Assembly (NCBI GenBank): GCA_963758025.1
Contig: CAVWUA010000016.1
Location: 124,001-188,000, forward strand
Direction of reading: 5' to 3'
Length of the DNA: 64,000 bases
Source: CAVWUA01 sp963758025
GTDB lineage: Bacteria; Planctomycetota; Planctomycetia; Isosphaerales; Isosphaeraceae
The translations under genes were made by a program, and so were the position numbers. The notes under the pieces were generated by a model. That model saw only the letters and a list, made by a program, of their open reading frames with translations. It was not told the origin of the DNA and made no database searches. Positions 8,778 to 19,628 of this stretch are shown piece after piece; the stretch's first letter is position 1, and every line of letters begins with the position of its first letter.

Positions 8778-11700
8778 TCGCGCTGCTCGATACCATGGGA
8801 CCAGCGATCTGGCGAGCCTCCTGGCAGGCGGCGGTATTGGCCCTTCTGGTCGTGCTGCTCTTGCGGTGCTTCGGAGAACGCCTGTCACCGCGGTGGCGGT
8901 TTCTGCTGTGGGGTGTCGTCCTGACGCGGTTGCTGATCGTGGCAACCCCCGTCAGTCCCTGGAGCGTGTTCAATCTCGCCCGCTGGAATCCGCGAGCGAA
9001 TGCGCCGCCGATGGCTCAGCGCGCCGCTGATGCAACGTTCACGCCGGTTCCGCACAGGGCCGACTCGACAATCGTCACAGTCGAACCGGGCGTTGAATCG
9101 CCACGGGTTGCCGACACTGAGGCCGACACGTCGTCCGCGCAGGAGGGTGCGTCGTCGGTGACGCCAGCCATGACGTCCGGGACCACCATGGAAGTGATGC
9201 CGTCCCTTGAAGGGCTGTTCTCTGCGGCGTTTCTCACGAGGATTCTGTCGTTGATCTGGCTGACAGGTTGCCTCTTGCTGGGGTCGAAGCTCCTGGCGAC
9301 AGCCTTCGTACTGCGTCGGCGTCTTTCGGTCTGCCGAGCCGTAACGGATGTCAGCCTCTTGAACCTTCTGGAAACCTCCCGCCGTCAGCTCGGACTCAAA
9401 CGCACTCCCGCCTTGCTGGTGACGCCCGGGTGCCTCAGTCCCTGCCTCGTGGGGACCTGGAATCCCAGAATCGTCCTGCCGGAATCGATCGTGACGCAGG
9501 CGTCGCCCACTCGGCTCCGCCATGTGCTGACGCACGAACTGGCGCATCTCGTGCGCGGCGATTCCTGGACGAACTGGCTGCTGTTGACAGCGCGAATTCT
9601 GCACTGGTTCAACCCTGTGGCCTGGTGGACGGTCCGCGAGATGCAAGCCGAACGCGAGGCCGCCTGCGATGACCTGGTGTCCGCCGCGCTGGGCGAGGCC
9701 GATCGATCCGAGTATGCCGCCACACTCGTCGAACTGGCGGCGAGTCTGAGCCCGTCGGCCATCGCGCCGGGGCTGATTGGCTTGTTCTCCTCGACGTGCC
9801 GCCTGAAGGCACGCGTCGAACGACTCCTGCGGTCCCCTTCGGTCACGACGCTCCGGGCGCCGATGGCCGCCGGCTTGTTGCTCGGGATGGCCCTGATGGG
9901 TCTGACCGACGCCATGCCGGGCGCCAGGGCACAAGTCCCGAAAGATGATGCCGCGTTGACCGAAAAGGAGGAGCCCCAGGCAAGGACTCACACCATCAGC
10001 GGACGTTGCGTCGATAACGTGGATCGATCGGCCCTGGCCGGGATCTCGGTGCGGTTGTATCGGGTGGAAGGACGAACTTCGCCGCCGGTTGAGATTGCCA
10101 GGACGGTCACGGACAACGACGGTCGCTATACCTTCACGGGCCTCGTCCCGCCACGTCCTGAAGGGCACCTCGACCGCCTGGTCTATGGGGTCTTCGGTTT
10201 CGCTGATGATCGACCGATCGGAATCAGCTTTTTCCATTTTCGTGACGACAAAGAGGTCGTCGAACTTCGGATGACTCGCGAAAAGGCAACGCTCTCCGGC
10301 AAGGTGATCGACGCCGAGGGACGACCCGTCGTTGGAGCGACCGTGTTGCCGTATTTCGTGTTCGATCGGCCGGTCCCCGGCCTCCTTTCGGCGACGACGG
10401 ACGCCTCGGGAGTGTTCAAACTCGACAATCTGGGAGTCTACACGTGGCCTGGTGGAAAGTCCGTACCCACCAGCTTTGCCGTGCGGCACCCGGACCACCC
10501 CGAGACAATCGGCAAGGCGAGTGCGCTGCCGGCGGATGTTGTTGTCACGTTGCCGGCCGGTTGTGTTGTGACGGGAACGGTGACGGACCGAATCACTGGC
10601 CAGCCCGCCTCGGGAGCCGAGATCACGGCACGGCGGGTTGAGGAATGGGGCGAGTCGTTCGCCGCAACGGACGAAGCCGGACACTTTCGCCTGGTGGTTC
10701 CCGAAGGGCGTTACGATTTTCTGGCCGACGCGAAGGATCGCGTCGGCGTCGCGGTGACCGGCCGCGAATGCCTGGCGAGCGAGACGGTCGAATTGCCACC
10801 GTTTCTGCTCATCGGCGGCGGGTTCATCACCGGCCAGGTCGTCAACACGGCCACGGGGGAGTCGGTCTCCGTCTCCGAAAGTGGAGAACCGGTCATGCTC
10901 GGGTTGTTCGGGCCGTCTCAGCCGCCAGGGCGGGCCATCTCTCCGGTTCGAATGGCGGCCGTGGATAAGACGGGCCGGTTCATCCTGCGCGGCTCCGGGG
11001 GAAAACTTCCCCTATTTCGTCAACACCCGCGGCGAGCGCATGGCCTGGAACACCCGAGAGCAGCCACCGGTCGTCGTGAAGGACGGAGAGACGACCACCT
11101 ACAACATGCTCATCACGCCAGCGGTTCCGCCCTCGGAAAAACGGATGGAAGCCCGAAAGCTTGTCGAGGACCTGTCGAAGAATCCGTCCGATCGGACAGC
11201 GCAGATCCTCCTCGAGTTCCGAAAGCTCAATCACACCGTTGACGAAACCGAGACCTGGTGCCTGCTGATGCGCGAGCTCGTCGCCGTCGGACGCGAGGCG
11301 GTCCCGCAACTGTGCGACGAGCTCGACCGAACCACCGAAAACCGGATGCTGCGCCGGCTGGGGTTCGCCTTGCGGGCGATCGGCGATGCGAGGGCCGTGC
11401 CGGCCCTCATCCGTGCCATCCCGAAGACCCTGCTTCCCAGCAGTAGCGACTACGGGCTAATGGTCAGCGACAGGGAATTGACCGACTTCATGCAGATGCA
11501 CGACCTGGGCGAGGGAACGGGAGGGGACTATTTCGATCTGGGAAGACCTGTGCGTGAGATCTTCGGCGCACTGCACGGTCTGACCGGGCAGAATTTCGAT
11601 GATGCCGAGCTGTTCGGCATGAGTCTCAGCGAAGATCCCCGACGGCAAGTCCTCCAGCGCCGCATTTATGCTGAACAGGCGCAGCGCTGGCAGGCGTGGT

Positions 11701-12371
11701 GGGAGACGAACTGGCGGGGTTTCACCGACGATGCCGCGTATCAAAAGGTCAATCTGAAGATCGCCAGGGAATCCCTGCCTCCCGCCCCTGACCCTCGGAG
11801 TCTGGGGAAGACGGCCCGACTCCTTGGGGGGATGACCGGCGCGGTACTCTCTCCGGCGATCGAGACTGGCCAGCACGTCTGGCACTTTTTCGATCTCGAT
11901 ACCGGCTATCGGCCCAACTGGCCGGCACAGTTTCCCAGAGACGAGGCCTCTCTTGATGCGAAGCAAATGGCGGATTGGGCATCCCGGAGCGGCGTCGATT
12001 TGATGTGCGTCACCCATCGTGCGCCGGACGGAACCGAGACGTTCGTGTTGCGTGCGCTGGGGATGCAAGTCCGGGAGATCGACCCGCGGGACGTGCGAAA
12101 CCTCGAAAGGCTGATCGCCGACGGCACACTTCCCGAAGGTCGCCCGGTTGACGAACTGCTGATGCACTACGACATCAGGTCGCGGCAACTCGTGCCGGAT
12201 GCGAATGCCGCATTCCTCTTCGTTACCCGCGAAGGAAACATGGGACTGATCGAAACGACCGATCGCGTCACCCGGACGGCAAACCTCAGCGGAATCGCCG
12301 CCGGTAGTCCCATGTCTGGCGTCGGCTTCCACAAGGGTGTTCGGTTCAACTGGAAGTCGATCGTTCCCTGA
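8774..12371 (+). CDS. BlaR1-like M56 sensor peptidase with large Cna-B-like and helical-repeat C-terminus (one frame break)
   Basis: The N-terminus has membrane helices (residues 15-35 and 40-60) and a third near 155-180. The M56 zinc-peptidase core is near residue 250: HELAHLVRGD supplies HExxH and EREAACDD about 40 residues later the third ligand. A fourth membrane helix follows near residue 365. The rest is outside the usual BlaR1 plan. About three carboxypeptidase-regulatory/Cna-B-like beta-sandwich repeats begin near residue 410 (HTISGRCVDN, ATLSGKVIDA, GCVVTGTVTD). A helical region with HEAT-like LGFALRAIGDARAVPALI and a final domain of unknown function follow. The frame breaks near 10996, where one extra G in a G-run separates GRFILRGSGG from NFPYFVNTRG. 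The usual BlaR1 penicillin-binding sensor is absent, so the ligand is unknown. Confidence 0.8.
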
Positions 12372-12379
12372 GACGGAGC

Positions 12380-13774
12380 TTACCCCGCATCGGGCGTCCT
12401 GGGCTTGTCCTGGCCCTGCGGTACGACCTTCCGGGCGTCGGACGGGATGGTCGCCCCGTCAGACGGGATCAACGGCAGGTCGTCGGGCAGCGGCTTCAGG
12501 AAGAAATCCTTGTACTGGATGGTCATCGGCGGCCCGACGTGAACCTGCACCGCCAGAACCCCGTCGAGCTTCCGCCCCTTCTCGTCCAGGTCGATCACGT
12601 CCACCGTCGGGTGGCCGTCGATCCAGTGCCGATAATGGTTCCCTTCGGCCAGAACCCGGTAGTCGTGCCACTCGCCGGGCTTGAACTCCTTGAGTGGGAA
12701 CTGTCCGACAACCCAGGGTTGGCCCACCGGGTCAATGATGACCTTCTCGCCGGTATGGGCCAGGATGCGGCGGCCCCGCTCCTCGTAGAGCATTCCGTTA
12801 TAGTCGGGTCGGCTGGCCACCACGTCGCACTGGTAGCCGGTGACGACCGTCTCCCCCAGGTCGGGCCGCTCGGTCCCCCGGTATTGCAGTCCGCTGTTGC
12901 CGGTGGGTGAAACCTTGACCTTCACCCGCAGCTCGAAGTTTCGGAGCGTGCCGCCGCGCCAGGTGAGGAAACGGTTGAACGTCAGCGTGCCGTCGGCCTT
13001 GCCGGTGAGGCAGCCGTCCTCGACCGACCAGTATTCCGGGTTTCCCTCCCAGCCCGACAGGTCACGACCGTTGAAGACCGCCTTGAAGCCATCCGGGGGC
13101 ATCGGTGAGCCCGCTTCCTCGCCCGGCTTCAACTCCCGGATGCGGATGTTTCGCCAGCGGACCTGATACGGCCCCTCGCCCTTCGGAATGCCGTGGACCT
13201 GGAGCCCGATGAAGCCCCGCTCGTCCAGGTCGTCGGTGAAGTCGCACGCGGCGACCCCGTTGACCCAGGAGCGGTAGCGGTCCCCCCGCACGACGATCCG
13301 GTAGCGGTTCCAGTCGTCGTTCTTGAAGGCGTCCCTGGCCTCGGGCAGGATCTCGGCGAGCCACTGGCCCCGGCGCCCCTCGTCGTAGAACCGGCCCGCC
13401 GTGCCGGTCTCCTTCCGGGCGATCTCGCACTGCGGCCCGTACACGACGCCGGCCCTGGGGCTGTCCTGGCCGTAAACGTGGCTGCGGACCTGGACGCCGG
13501 AGTTCAGCCGGGGGTCGCACCGGACCTCCAGTTCGAGCACGAAGTCCTTGTAATCGCCCCGGCAGAGGAACGTGTTCGGGCTCCCCTCGACGGTCGTGCC
13601 GACGATCGCCCCGTCCTCGACCGTGTACCTGGCGTTGCCGCCGTTGACCGTCCACCCGTCGAGCGTCTTGCCGTCGAAAAGAGGGGTCCAGCCCTCGTCT
13701 TCAGCGAGCCCGTTCTGGCCGAAAGCCACGGTGAGGGCGAGGGTCAGCATCGGGATGAGCCAGTGCTTCGTCAT
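12380..13774 (-). CDS. Secreted protein with two DUF1080 (3-keto-disaccharide hydrolase) domains
   Basis: This intact 464-residue protein starts at ATG 13774 (AGGAG nine bases upstream), followed by a signal peptide (WLIPMLTLALTVAFGQNGLA). It contains two consecutive DUF1080 concanavalin-like domains. The first begins GWTPLFDGKTLDGWTV and the second FKAVFNGRDLSGWEG. Both carry the family's NSGVQ/NSGLQ segment. DUF1080 proteins have been linked to hydrolysis of 3-keto-glucosides and to sugar binding, and planctomycetes hold dozens of copies. The gene runs convergent to the M56 gene with only eight bases between stops. The actual substrate cannot be told from sequence. Confidence 0.85.
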   Translation of the reverse strand: MTKHWLIPMLTLALTVAFGQNGLAEDEGWTPLFDGKTLDGWTVNGGNARYTVEDGAIVGTTVEGSPNTFLCRGDYKDFVLELEVRCDPRLNSGVQVRSHVYGQDSPRAGVVYGPQCEIARKETGTAGRFYDEGRRGQWLAEILPEARDAFKNDDWNRYRIVVRGDRYRSWVNGVAACDFTDDLDERGFIGLQVHGIPKGEGPYQVRWRNIRIRELKPGEEAGSPMPPDGFKAVFNGRDLSGWEGNPEYWSVEDGCLTGKADGTLTFNRFLTWRGGTLRNFELRVKVKVSPTGNSGLQYRGTERPDLGETVVTGYQCDVVASRPDYNGMLYEERGRRILAHTGEKVIIDPVGQPWVVGQFPLKEFKPGEWHDYRVLAEGNHYRHWIDGHPTVDVIDLDEKGRKLDGVLAVQVHVGPPMTIQYKDFFLKPLPDDLPLIPSDGATIPSDARKVVPQGQDKPRTPDAG

Positions 13775-13924
13775 GTCCGGCGTCTCCTGGAGGGACTTCA
13801 GAGCCATGAGTTTTGGGAGGATGCAAGCTGTCCGGGACCGCCCCCGATTGTGGCGGCACTCGCCCCCGGCGTCAAATCCGCCGTATCCTCCCTCCCAATC
13901 GGCTTGCTGGACAATTCCGAGGCA

Positions 13925-14788
13925 TCAGCCGGGAGATCGATGCTCGGGCACCTCGAACGGGAACGTGTCGCCGTGTTCGAGGTAGTGGATCTGCGTCGGT
14001 AGCCCGGCCTCGGCGACGGCCTTCTTGAAGTCTTCCAGGGGGGAGGTGAAGACCTCGTAATCGTTGTAGTGAATCGGGATCGCCTCGTGGGGCTGCACGA
14101 TCCGCAAGAGGCGGATGCCCTGCCTGGCGTCCATCGTCACCATCACGCCCATGATGCGGGTGCCGCCCAGGTGCAGCAGCGCCAGGTCGATGTCCGGGTA
14201 GTGGTTCGGGATCTCCTTCAGGTCGTCGAAGACCAGCGTGTCCCCCGAGATGTACAGCCGATACCGGACAGTGTCGCCGGTGGACCACTCCAGCAGGCTG
14301 CCCATGACCGGCGGCAAGAGCCGCGCGACGACCGGCGGCCCGTGGCGTCCGGGGGTCGCCGTGACGCTCAGCCGCGCATCCCCCCTGGTCAGGGTGAGGC
14401 TCTCCCACGATTGCAATGGCTGGGGCGCGGTGAACCCTTGCCGACGCAACTCCTCGGCCGCGTGGGGCGTGGTGGCGATCGGCAAGTCCTTGCGCAGTTT
14501 TGCCGAGGCGATGTGGTCCCAGTGGTCGCCGTGCATGTGCGACAGGACGCAAAGGTCGAGCGCGGGCAGGTCCTCGATCTCCATCGCCGGGTTCGTCAGC
14601 CGCTTGGCGGTCAGGCCGTAGCCCAGATGGGCGTGGTCGCCCGCGTGCAGGAAGTTCGGGTCGGTCAGGATCGTGAACCCGGCGTACTGGATCAAGGTCG
14701 TCGCGTTGCCGATGAACCGGATCGTTCCGCGCGACAGGTCGAGCGATTCGCTGCGCTTGGGCAAGGTGAGCGTCCTGGTGTCGGCCAT
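13925..14788 (-). CDS. MBL-fold metal-dependent hydrolase
   Basis: This intact 287-residue cytoplasmic enzyme has the metallo-beta-lactamase signature SHMHGDHWDH (HxHxDH) near residue 85. Further metal-ligand positions are GRHGPP, the aspartate in YISGDTLVF, and the histidine in EAIPIHYNDY. The pattern matches the UlaG/RomA-like group of MBL proteins, which includes lactonases, phosphodiesterases and NAPE-PLD-like enzymes. The specific substrate is not predictable. The ATG is preceded by GGGGAGG. It is the last of a run of minus-strand genes (15476, 14840, 13925). Confidence 0.8.
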   Translation of the reverse strand: MADTRTLTLPKRSESLDLSRGTIRFIGNATTLIQYAGFTILTDPNFLHAGDHAHLGYGLTAKRLTNPAMEIEDLPALDLCVLSHMHGDHWDHIASAKLRKDLPIATTPHAAEELRRQGFTAPQPLQSWESLTLTRGDARLSVTATPGRHGPPVVARLLPPVMGSLLEWSTGDTVRYRLYISGDTLVFDDLKEIPNHYPDIDLALLHLGGTRIMGVMVTMDARQGIRLLRIVQPHEAIPIHYNDYEVFTSPLEDFKKAVAEAGLPTQIHYLEHGDTFPFEVPEHRSPG

Positions 14789-14839
14789 GATGCCTCCCCT
14801 TTTGGTTTGTGGGGTGTTCGGTTCCGGAGAGAAGGCTGG

Positions 14840-15457
14840 TCAGGATGCCGGGCCGGGAAGTAGGTCGCCCACGGGGATCGAGGTGAGCGTCTGCTCGGCG
14901 ATGACCAGCGGCACGGATTCTTTCCCGCGATAGACGTGCCGCTGGCGATATCCGGGGGCCTTTCCGCCCTTCGGCTGGGTCTGGACCTCGATCGAACGAT
15001 CCACGAGGTTGACGATCCAGTACACCGAGATACGTGCCCTTGCGTAGATGCGTGCCTTCAAGGCTCGATCCGTGGCGAGCGTGGCGTCGGCCACCTCGAT
15101 CACCATCGCCAGGTCGCGGGGCTTCGGGTGAGAGCGGAGGTAACGCTCTCCCGGTCCCCGGGAGATGACCAGGTCGGGCTCCGGCTCACTGTCGGTCAGG
15201 GTGATCGAAGACTGAACCCTCACGATCCACTCGTCAGGCAGTACGGCCATGAGCCGTTTCATGATGATCCAGACCGTGCCGTCGTGAGGTGGGTTGTGGG
15301 TCATCTTCGACACCAGCCATCCTTCCAGCAACTCGACCCGATCATCCGTCGTCAGCACGCCGGCCTCGGTCATCCGGTGGTATTGCGCGACCGTGAACCG
15401 ATGCAGGCGTAGCGGTTCCGCGGGTGGGGTTACACTCTTTGGCGTTGCCAGGGACAT
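14840..15457 (-). CDS. Uma2 family protein (DUF820, restriction-endonuclease-like fold)
   Basis: This intact protein has about 205 residues. Uma2 features are RFTVAQYHRMTEAGVLTTDD and RVELLEGWLVSKM at the N-terminus. The PD-(D/E)xK-like core follows: EPEPDLVISRG, then VIEVADATLATD with the ordered K, then YWIVNLVDRSIEV. Uma2 proteins are abundant in cyanobacteria and planctomycetes and their targets are unknown. ATG 15457 is favoured by GGAG seven bases upstream. An in-frame ATG at 15475, directly abutting the stop of the upstream DUF1549/1553 gene, is possible and would imply co-translation. Confidence 0.85.
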   Translation of the reverse strand: MSLATPKSVTPPAEPLRLHRFTVAQYHRMTEAGVLTTDDRVELLEGWLVSKMTHNPPHDGTVWIIMKRLMAVLPDEWIVRVQSSITLTDSEPEPDLVISRGPGERYLRSHPKPRDLAMVIEVADATLATDRALKARIYARARISVYWIVNLVDRSIEVQTQPKGGKAPGYRQRHVYRGKESVPLVIAEQTLTSIPVGDLLPGPAS

Positions 15458-15475
15458 CGTGAGGCTCCGCTCCAT

Positions 15476-17697
15476 TCAATCCAGGTACAGAAACGCGTTG
15501 CTGTTGAGCAAGACGTGGCAGACGTCGGTCAGGGAGGCCAGTTCCGGCGCGATTGGCGACGCATCGTCCAGGGTCGGGTTTTCGGCATGCCAGGCGGTCT
15601 GGCGCGCGAGGAAGGCGGTCAAGGTCGCGCGCTCGGTCTCGCCGGGCGGGTGGCCGGTGGCCAGGCGGTGGGCCAGGGTCAGCCGGGCGTTCGGGGTCGT
15701 CGCCCGCCTCGCGAGCGACGCGCAGGGCGAAGCGGCGGGCCTGGTCGAGCACGAACGGGTTGTTCCAGAGCGTGAGGCTCTGCGTGGGAGTCGTCGTCCG
15801 GGATCGCCTCGGGCACGAACCGGCGCTCTCGGGCAGGTCGAAGACCTCCAGCAGCGGGAAGGGGACCGATCGCAACTGGAAGATATAGAGGCTGCGGCGC
15901 CAGGTCTCGGGGCCTTCCGTCGCGTCGAGCGGCCAGCGCGGCTCGCTCCCCTGCCGGACGACGGCCGGGTCGATCGGCGGGAAGACGCCGGGGCCGCCCA
16001 GCGTCGGGTTCAAACTACCGGCGCACCAGAGGATCGCGTCGCGGATCGCCTCAGCCTCCAGTCGTCGCGGGGCGAACCGCCAGAGCAGGATGTTCTCCGG
16101 GTCGCGCTCCCGCATGTCCGGCCGGATGCGGCTCGCCTGGCGGTACGTCGCCGAGAGGACGATCCGCCGGTGGATCGCCTTGCGGCTCCAGCCGTCGTCG
16201 AGGAACGCCCCCGCGAGCCAGTCGAGCAGTTCGGGCATCGCGGGCGCGGCCCCCATCGCGCCGAAGTCGGAAGGCGTTTCGACCAGGCCTCGACCGAAGT
16301 GCCCCTGCCAGATCCGGTTCACCACGACCCGCGCCGCCAATGCCTGCGCATCGCGGGTGATCCACCAGGCCAGGGCTGAACGTCGCAGGGTGCTCGGCGC
16401 TCTGGGAGGCGCGTCGGGAAAATCGACGACCTGCCCCGCGACGGCTCGCGGTGGGCCGGGTGGGACGGTCTCTCCCTTCCGTTCGACATCCCCCCGGATC
16501 AGGACGTGGGTCGGTGGGGCCTCCGGGCCTTGCTCGACGACGCCCGGAGCCATCGGCAAAGGGGGCGGGCGCGTGGCCTCGACCGCGGCGATCTTCGCCT
16601 TGCCATCGGCTTTTGCCTGCCGCTCCTTGGGGGTGAGGGAGTGCTCGACCTCCTCGGGCCGGACCTCGGTCGCTCGGGCCAGCTCCTGCTGCTCGTCGCG
16701 GCTCAAGGAGGCGATGTCGCCCGTCTCGAACGCCCGGCGCAACGTCTCCGGTAAGGCGTCGAGCTTTTGCCGCTCGGCCCGATCCCGCACGGTGCGGTCG
16801 ATGGCCTGGATTTCGCGCTGAAGGCGCTGGACCTCAGCCTCGACGGCCTGGCTGGCCTCGCGATGCCGGGCCTGTTCCTCGGCGGTCGCCAGGGGGACGT
16901 CGGCGAACTCGCCCGGTGCGAAGACGGCGACGAGCCGGTAATAGTCCTCGGTCGGGATCGGGTCGGCCTTGTGGTCGTGGCAGCGGGCGCAGGCGACGGT
17001 CAGGGCGAGAAACGAGGCGGTCGTCGTCGCCACGATGTCGTCCAGCTCGTCCATGCGGAGCCGTTCGTTCTTCTGGTTCCCGACCGTCGGACCATTGCGA
17101 AGGAACCCGAGCGCGGCCTTCTGCCAGGGTTCGTTGGGCGGCCAGCTCGTCGGCGGCAAGCTGGAGCCGGACGAACCGGTCGTAGGGCATGTCCTCGTTG
17201 AGCGCCCGGACGACCCAGTCGCGGTATCGCCAGGCGTCGGGACGCCGCAGGTCCAGCTCGAAGCCGCCTGAGTCGGCATAGCGGGCCAGGTCGAGCCAGA
17301 ACCGTCCCCAGCGCTCGCCGAAGTGGGGGCTGGCGAGCAGGCGATCGACCAGCCGCTCGTAGGCGTCCGGCCGGTCGTCGGCCAGGAAGGCATCGACCGC
17401 CTCGGGGCTGGGGGGCAGGCCGGTCAGGTCGAGCGTCACGCGGCGGATCAAGGTCCGGCGGTCGGCCTCGGGGGAGGGGGACAGGCCCAACTCGCGCTGG
17501 GCGTTCTGAACGAAGGCGTCGATCGGGTTCCGGATCGTCGCCCCGTCCGCGATTGCCGGCACCTCGGGCCGGCTCAAGGGTCGGAACGCCCACCAGTCCC
17601 GCCCGGCCCGCACGTCGGGATCGCCCCCGGCCCCGACGCTCACCAGAGCGGCCAGCAGGCTGATCGTGAAGAGTTTCGGCGATCGACAGCGCGGCAT
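15476..17697 (-). CDS. Secreted DUF1549-DUF1553 protein (planctomycete cytochrome-associated; two frame breaks)
   Basis: Read across the breaks this is a protein of about 740 residues. It has a signal peptide (LFTISLLAALVSVGAG), the DUF1549 block (FVQNAQRELGLSPSPEADRR, WGRFWLDLARYADSGGFELD) and one CxxCH site (CARCHDH) suggesting covalent haem. The C-terminal DUF1553 block includes ALAWWITRDAQALAARVVVN, RIWQGHFGRGLVETPSDFG and TQSLTLWNNPFV, ending NSNAFLYLD before the TGA at 15476. Extra bases near 17145 (splitting AADELAAN from EPWQKAALG) and near 15693 break the frame. The family is near-exclusive to planctomycetes and usually paired with DUF1501. Here the DUF1501 gene lies 10 kb away. Confidence 0.8.
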
Positions 17698-17897
17698 CAA
17701 GGTCAGGGCTCCGGGGCGGTCGGGGCGACGATGGGGCGGGTGCTCTCCCTTTTGTTTCAGTATAGGGATCGCGCGAAGGGGCATCCAAACGGGTCTTGCT
17801 CAAAACGCGCTCTTGACTATGATCTCCATCCATCCGGTCAGCGGACGGGTTTGGTAGAAATCACCCGATCCCCAGCAGGCCCAAGGATGGTGCCATC

Positions 17898-19572
17898 ATG
17901 GACGAGCAGAATGCGGCGATCGTTGGCGAGGGGCGGTTATCGCGGCGGTCGGTGGGATGGATTGTGCTGTACGGGGCGACGCTGCTCCTGACGAACTTCG
18001 GTCCCGGGTGGGCCTTGACGTACCACGAAACGATGTTCGCCCAGCCGGCGCGCGAGTTTCTCCTGGGAGGGAACTGGCTGACGCCCCGGATCGGCGGGGA
18101 ACCTTGCTGGGACAAGCCGCCGCTGGCCGACTGGCTGATTGCCCTGTCGATGGGGCTCTTCGGCTCCGAGCGCGAGTGGGTCGTGCGGCTGCCGTTCGCG
18201 CTGGCGGGGGTCCTCACGGCGGTCTGGATCGCGGTCCTGGCGGCTCGCTTGCACGGCGACCGCATCGGGCGGCTCGCGGGATTGATCCAGCTCACGACCT
18301 TCTACGTCCTGATGCAGGCCCGCCTGGCCGAGGCCGACATGCCGCTCTGCGCGGCGGTGACGGGTGCCCTGGCGGCCCTGGGCGTGGGGGTCGTGGGGCG
18401 TCCCGAGGGGTCACGTCCCGCGCTGGCTGCCGGTCGCCTATCATGCCTCGGCGGCCCTGGCGTTCCTGACCAAGGGGCCGGTTGGCCTGGTGTTCGTCGG
18501 CGGTGGGAGCCTGCTGTTCGCCCTCGTCGAGCGGCGCTGGCGGGTCTGGCGGTTCCTGCTCGACCCGCTCGGGCTCCTGGTGTCGGGGTTCGTGGTGATT
18601 GGCTGGCCCCTGTACGCCTACATGAACGACCCGTACTTCGTCGAGTCGTGGCGGCGGCACAACGTCGCCCGGTTCGCCGGGAACCTCGGCGGGCGGACGG
18701 ACCCGTTTTACTTCTATCTGTACATTGCCCCCTTGATTCTCCTGCCCTGGACCCCCTTCGTCGTCAGCGGTCTGGTTGCCGCGTGGCGACGGCAGCGCCC
18801 GGTGGTCTCCTCCTGGCGCTTGCCGCTCTGCTGGACGGTCGCCGGGCTGGCGTTCCTGAGCCTCTCGGCCTGGAAGCACAAGCATTACATCATCCCGATC
18901 CTGCCCCCCATGTCGATCCTCGCCGCCTATGGCCTGGCCCGGTACATCGACCGGGCGAAGGCACGCGGCGGTGTGGCGGCCCGGGTGGCGGCGGGCTTGC
19001 TGGTTGTCGGCGGAATCGCGGCGGTGGCCGTCGGCTTGACGACGGACGCCCGCCTGGCGGCGCGGATCGGCCCGATCGTCGCGACGGCGGGGCTTGGGCT
19101 AGGTGTCGCCAACGCCCTGCGGCGGGCGGCACGCCCCGACCGCGCCCTGGTCGCGCTCTTCGCCACTGTCTGGCTCGTGGCCGTCCTGGTGCAATCCCTG
19201 GTGATGCCCCGGTTCGACCGCTACCGGCAGCAGACGGAGTTCGCCCTGCGCAGCAACGGCCTCATGCCCGAGACGGCGACGGTCCACCTGCTCGAAGTGC
19301 CCGACCCGCAGGTGATGTTCTACCTGCGCTATCCCCTGGAGCGCTATCCGACGCTTCCCGGATTCGATGCCCACCTGGCCCGCAACGGGGAGTCTCCGGT
19401 GTACGTCGTGACGACCGGCCGGCGGCTGGAACACCTGGAACAGATCGGAGAGGTCGAGATCCTCGACCAGTGCCCGATCCTCCATCACCTGACCCTCGCC
19501 CGCCTGCGTCCTGACGCCCGCAAGGTCGCCGCCGCATTGCAGGCCTCCCCGGCGGGGACAATCCGGCGCTGA
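17898..19572 (+). CDS. ArnT/PMT-family membrane glycosyltransferase (one frame break)
   Basis: This multi-spanning membrane protein of about 558 residues transfers a sugar from a polyprenyl-phosphate donor. Family features are the acidic first-loop motif YHETMFAQPAREFL after the first membrane helix, then WDKPPLADWLI and LMQARLAEADMPL in the second periplasmic loop. At least eight hydrophobic helices follow, and HKHYIIPILPPMSILAAYGL is typical of the family. One extra base near 18420 splits the gene; the downstream frame resumes at RWLPVAYHASAALAFLTKGP. The acceptor (lipid A, protein or another glycan) is not deducible. It ends in a strong hairpin shared with the converging M56 gene. Confidence 0.8.
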
Positions 19573-19578
19573 TCCAGC

Positions 19579-19627
19579 GGATCAGAAGGGCCGCCGAGAG
19601 ATCACGTCTCGGCGGCCCTTTTGATCC
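19579..19627. terminator. Bidirectional terminator hairpin
   Basis: The arms at 19579-19599 and 19607-19627 are complementary over 21 bases with a single G-T pair and enclose a 7-base loop. The core of the stem is GGGCCGCCGAGA. The right arm carries TTTT. It lies between the stop of the glycosyltransferase gene and the stop of the converging M56-DUF1559 gene and can serve both strands. Confidence 0.85.
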
Positions 19628-19628
19628 T

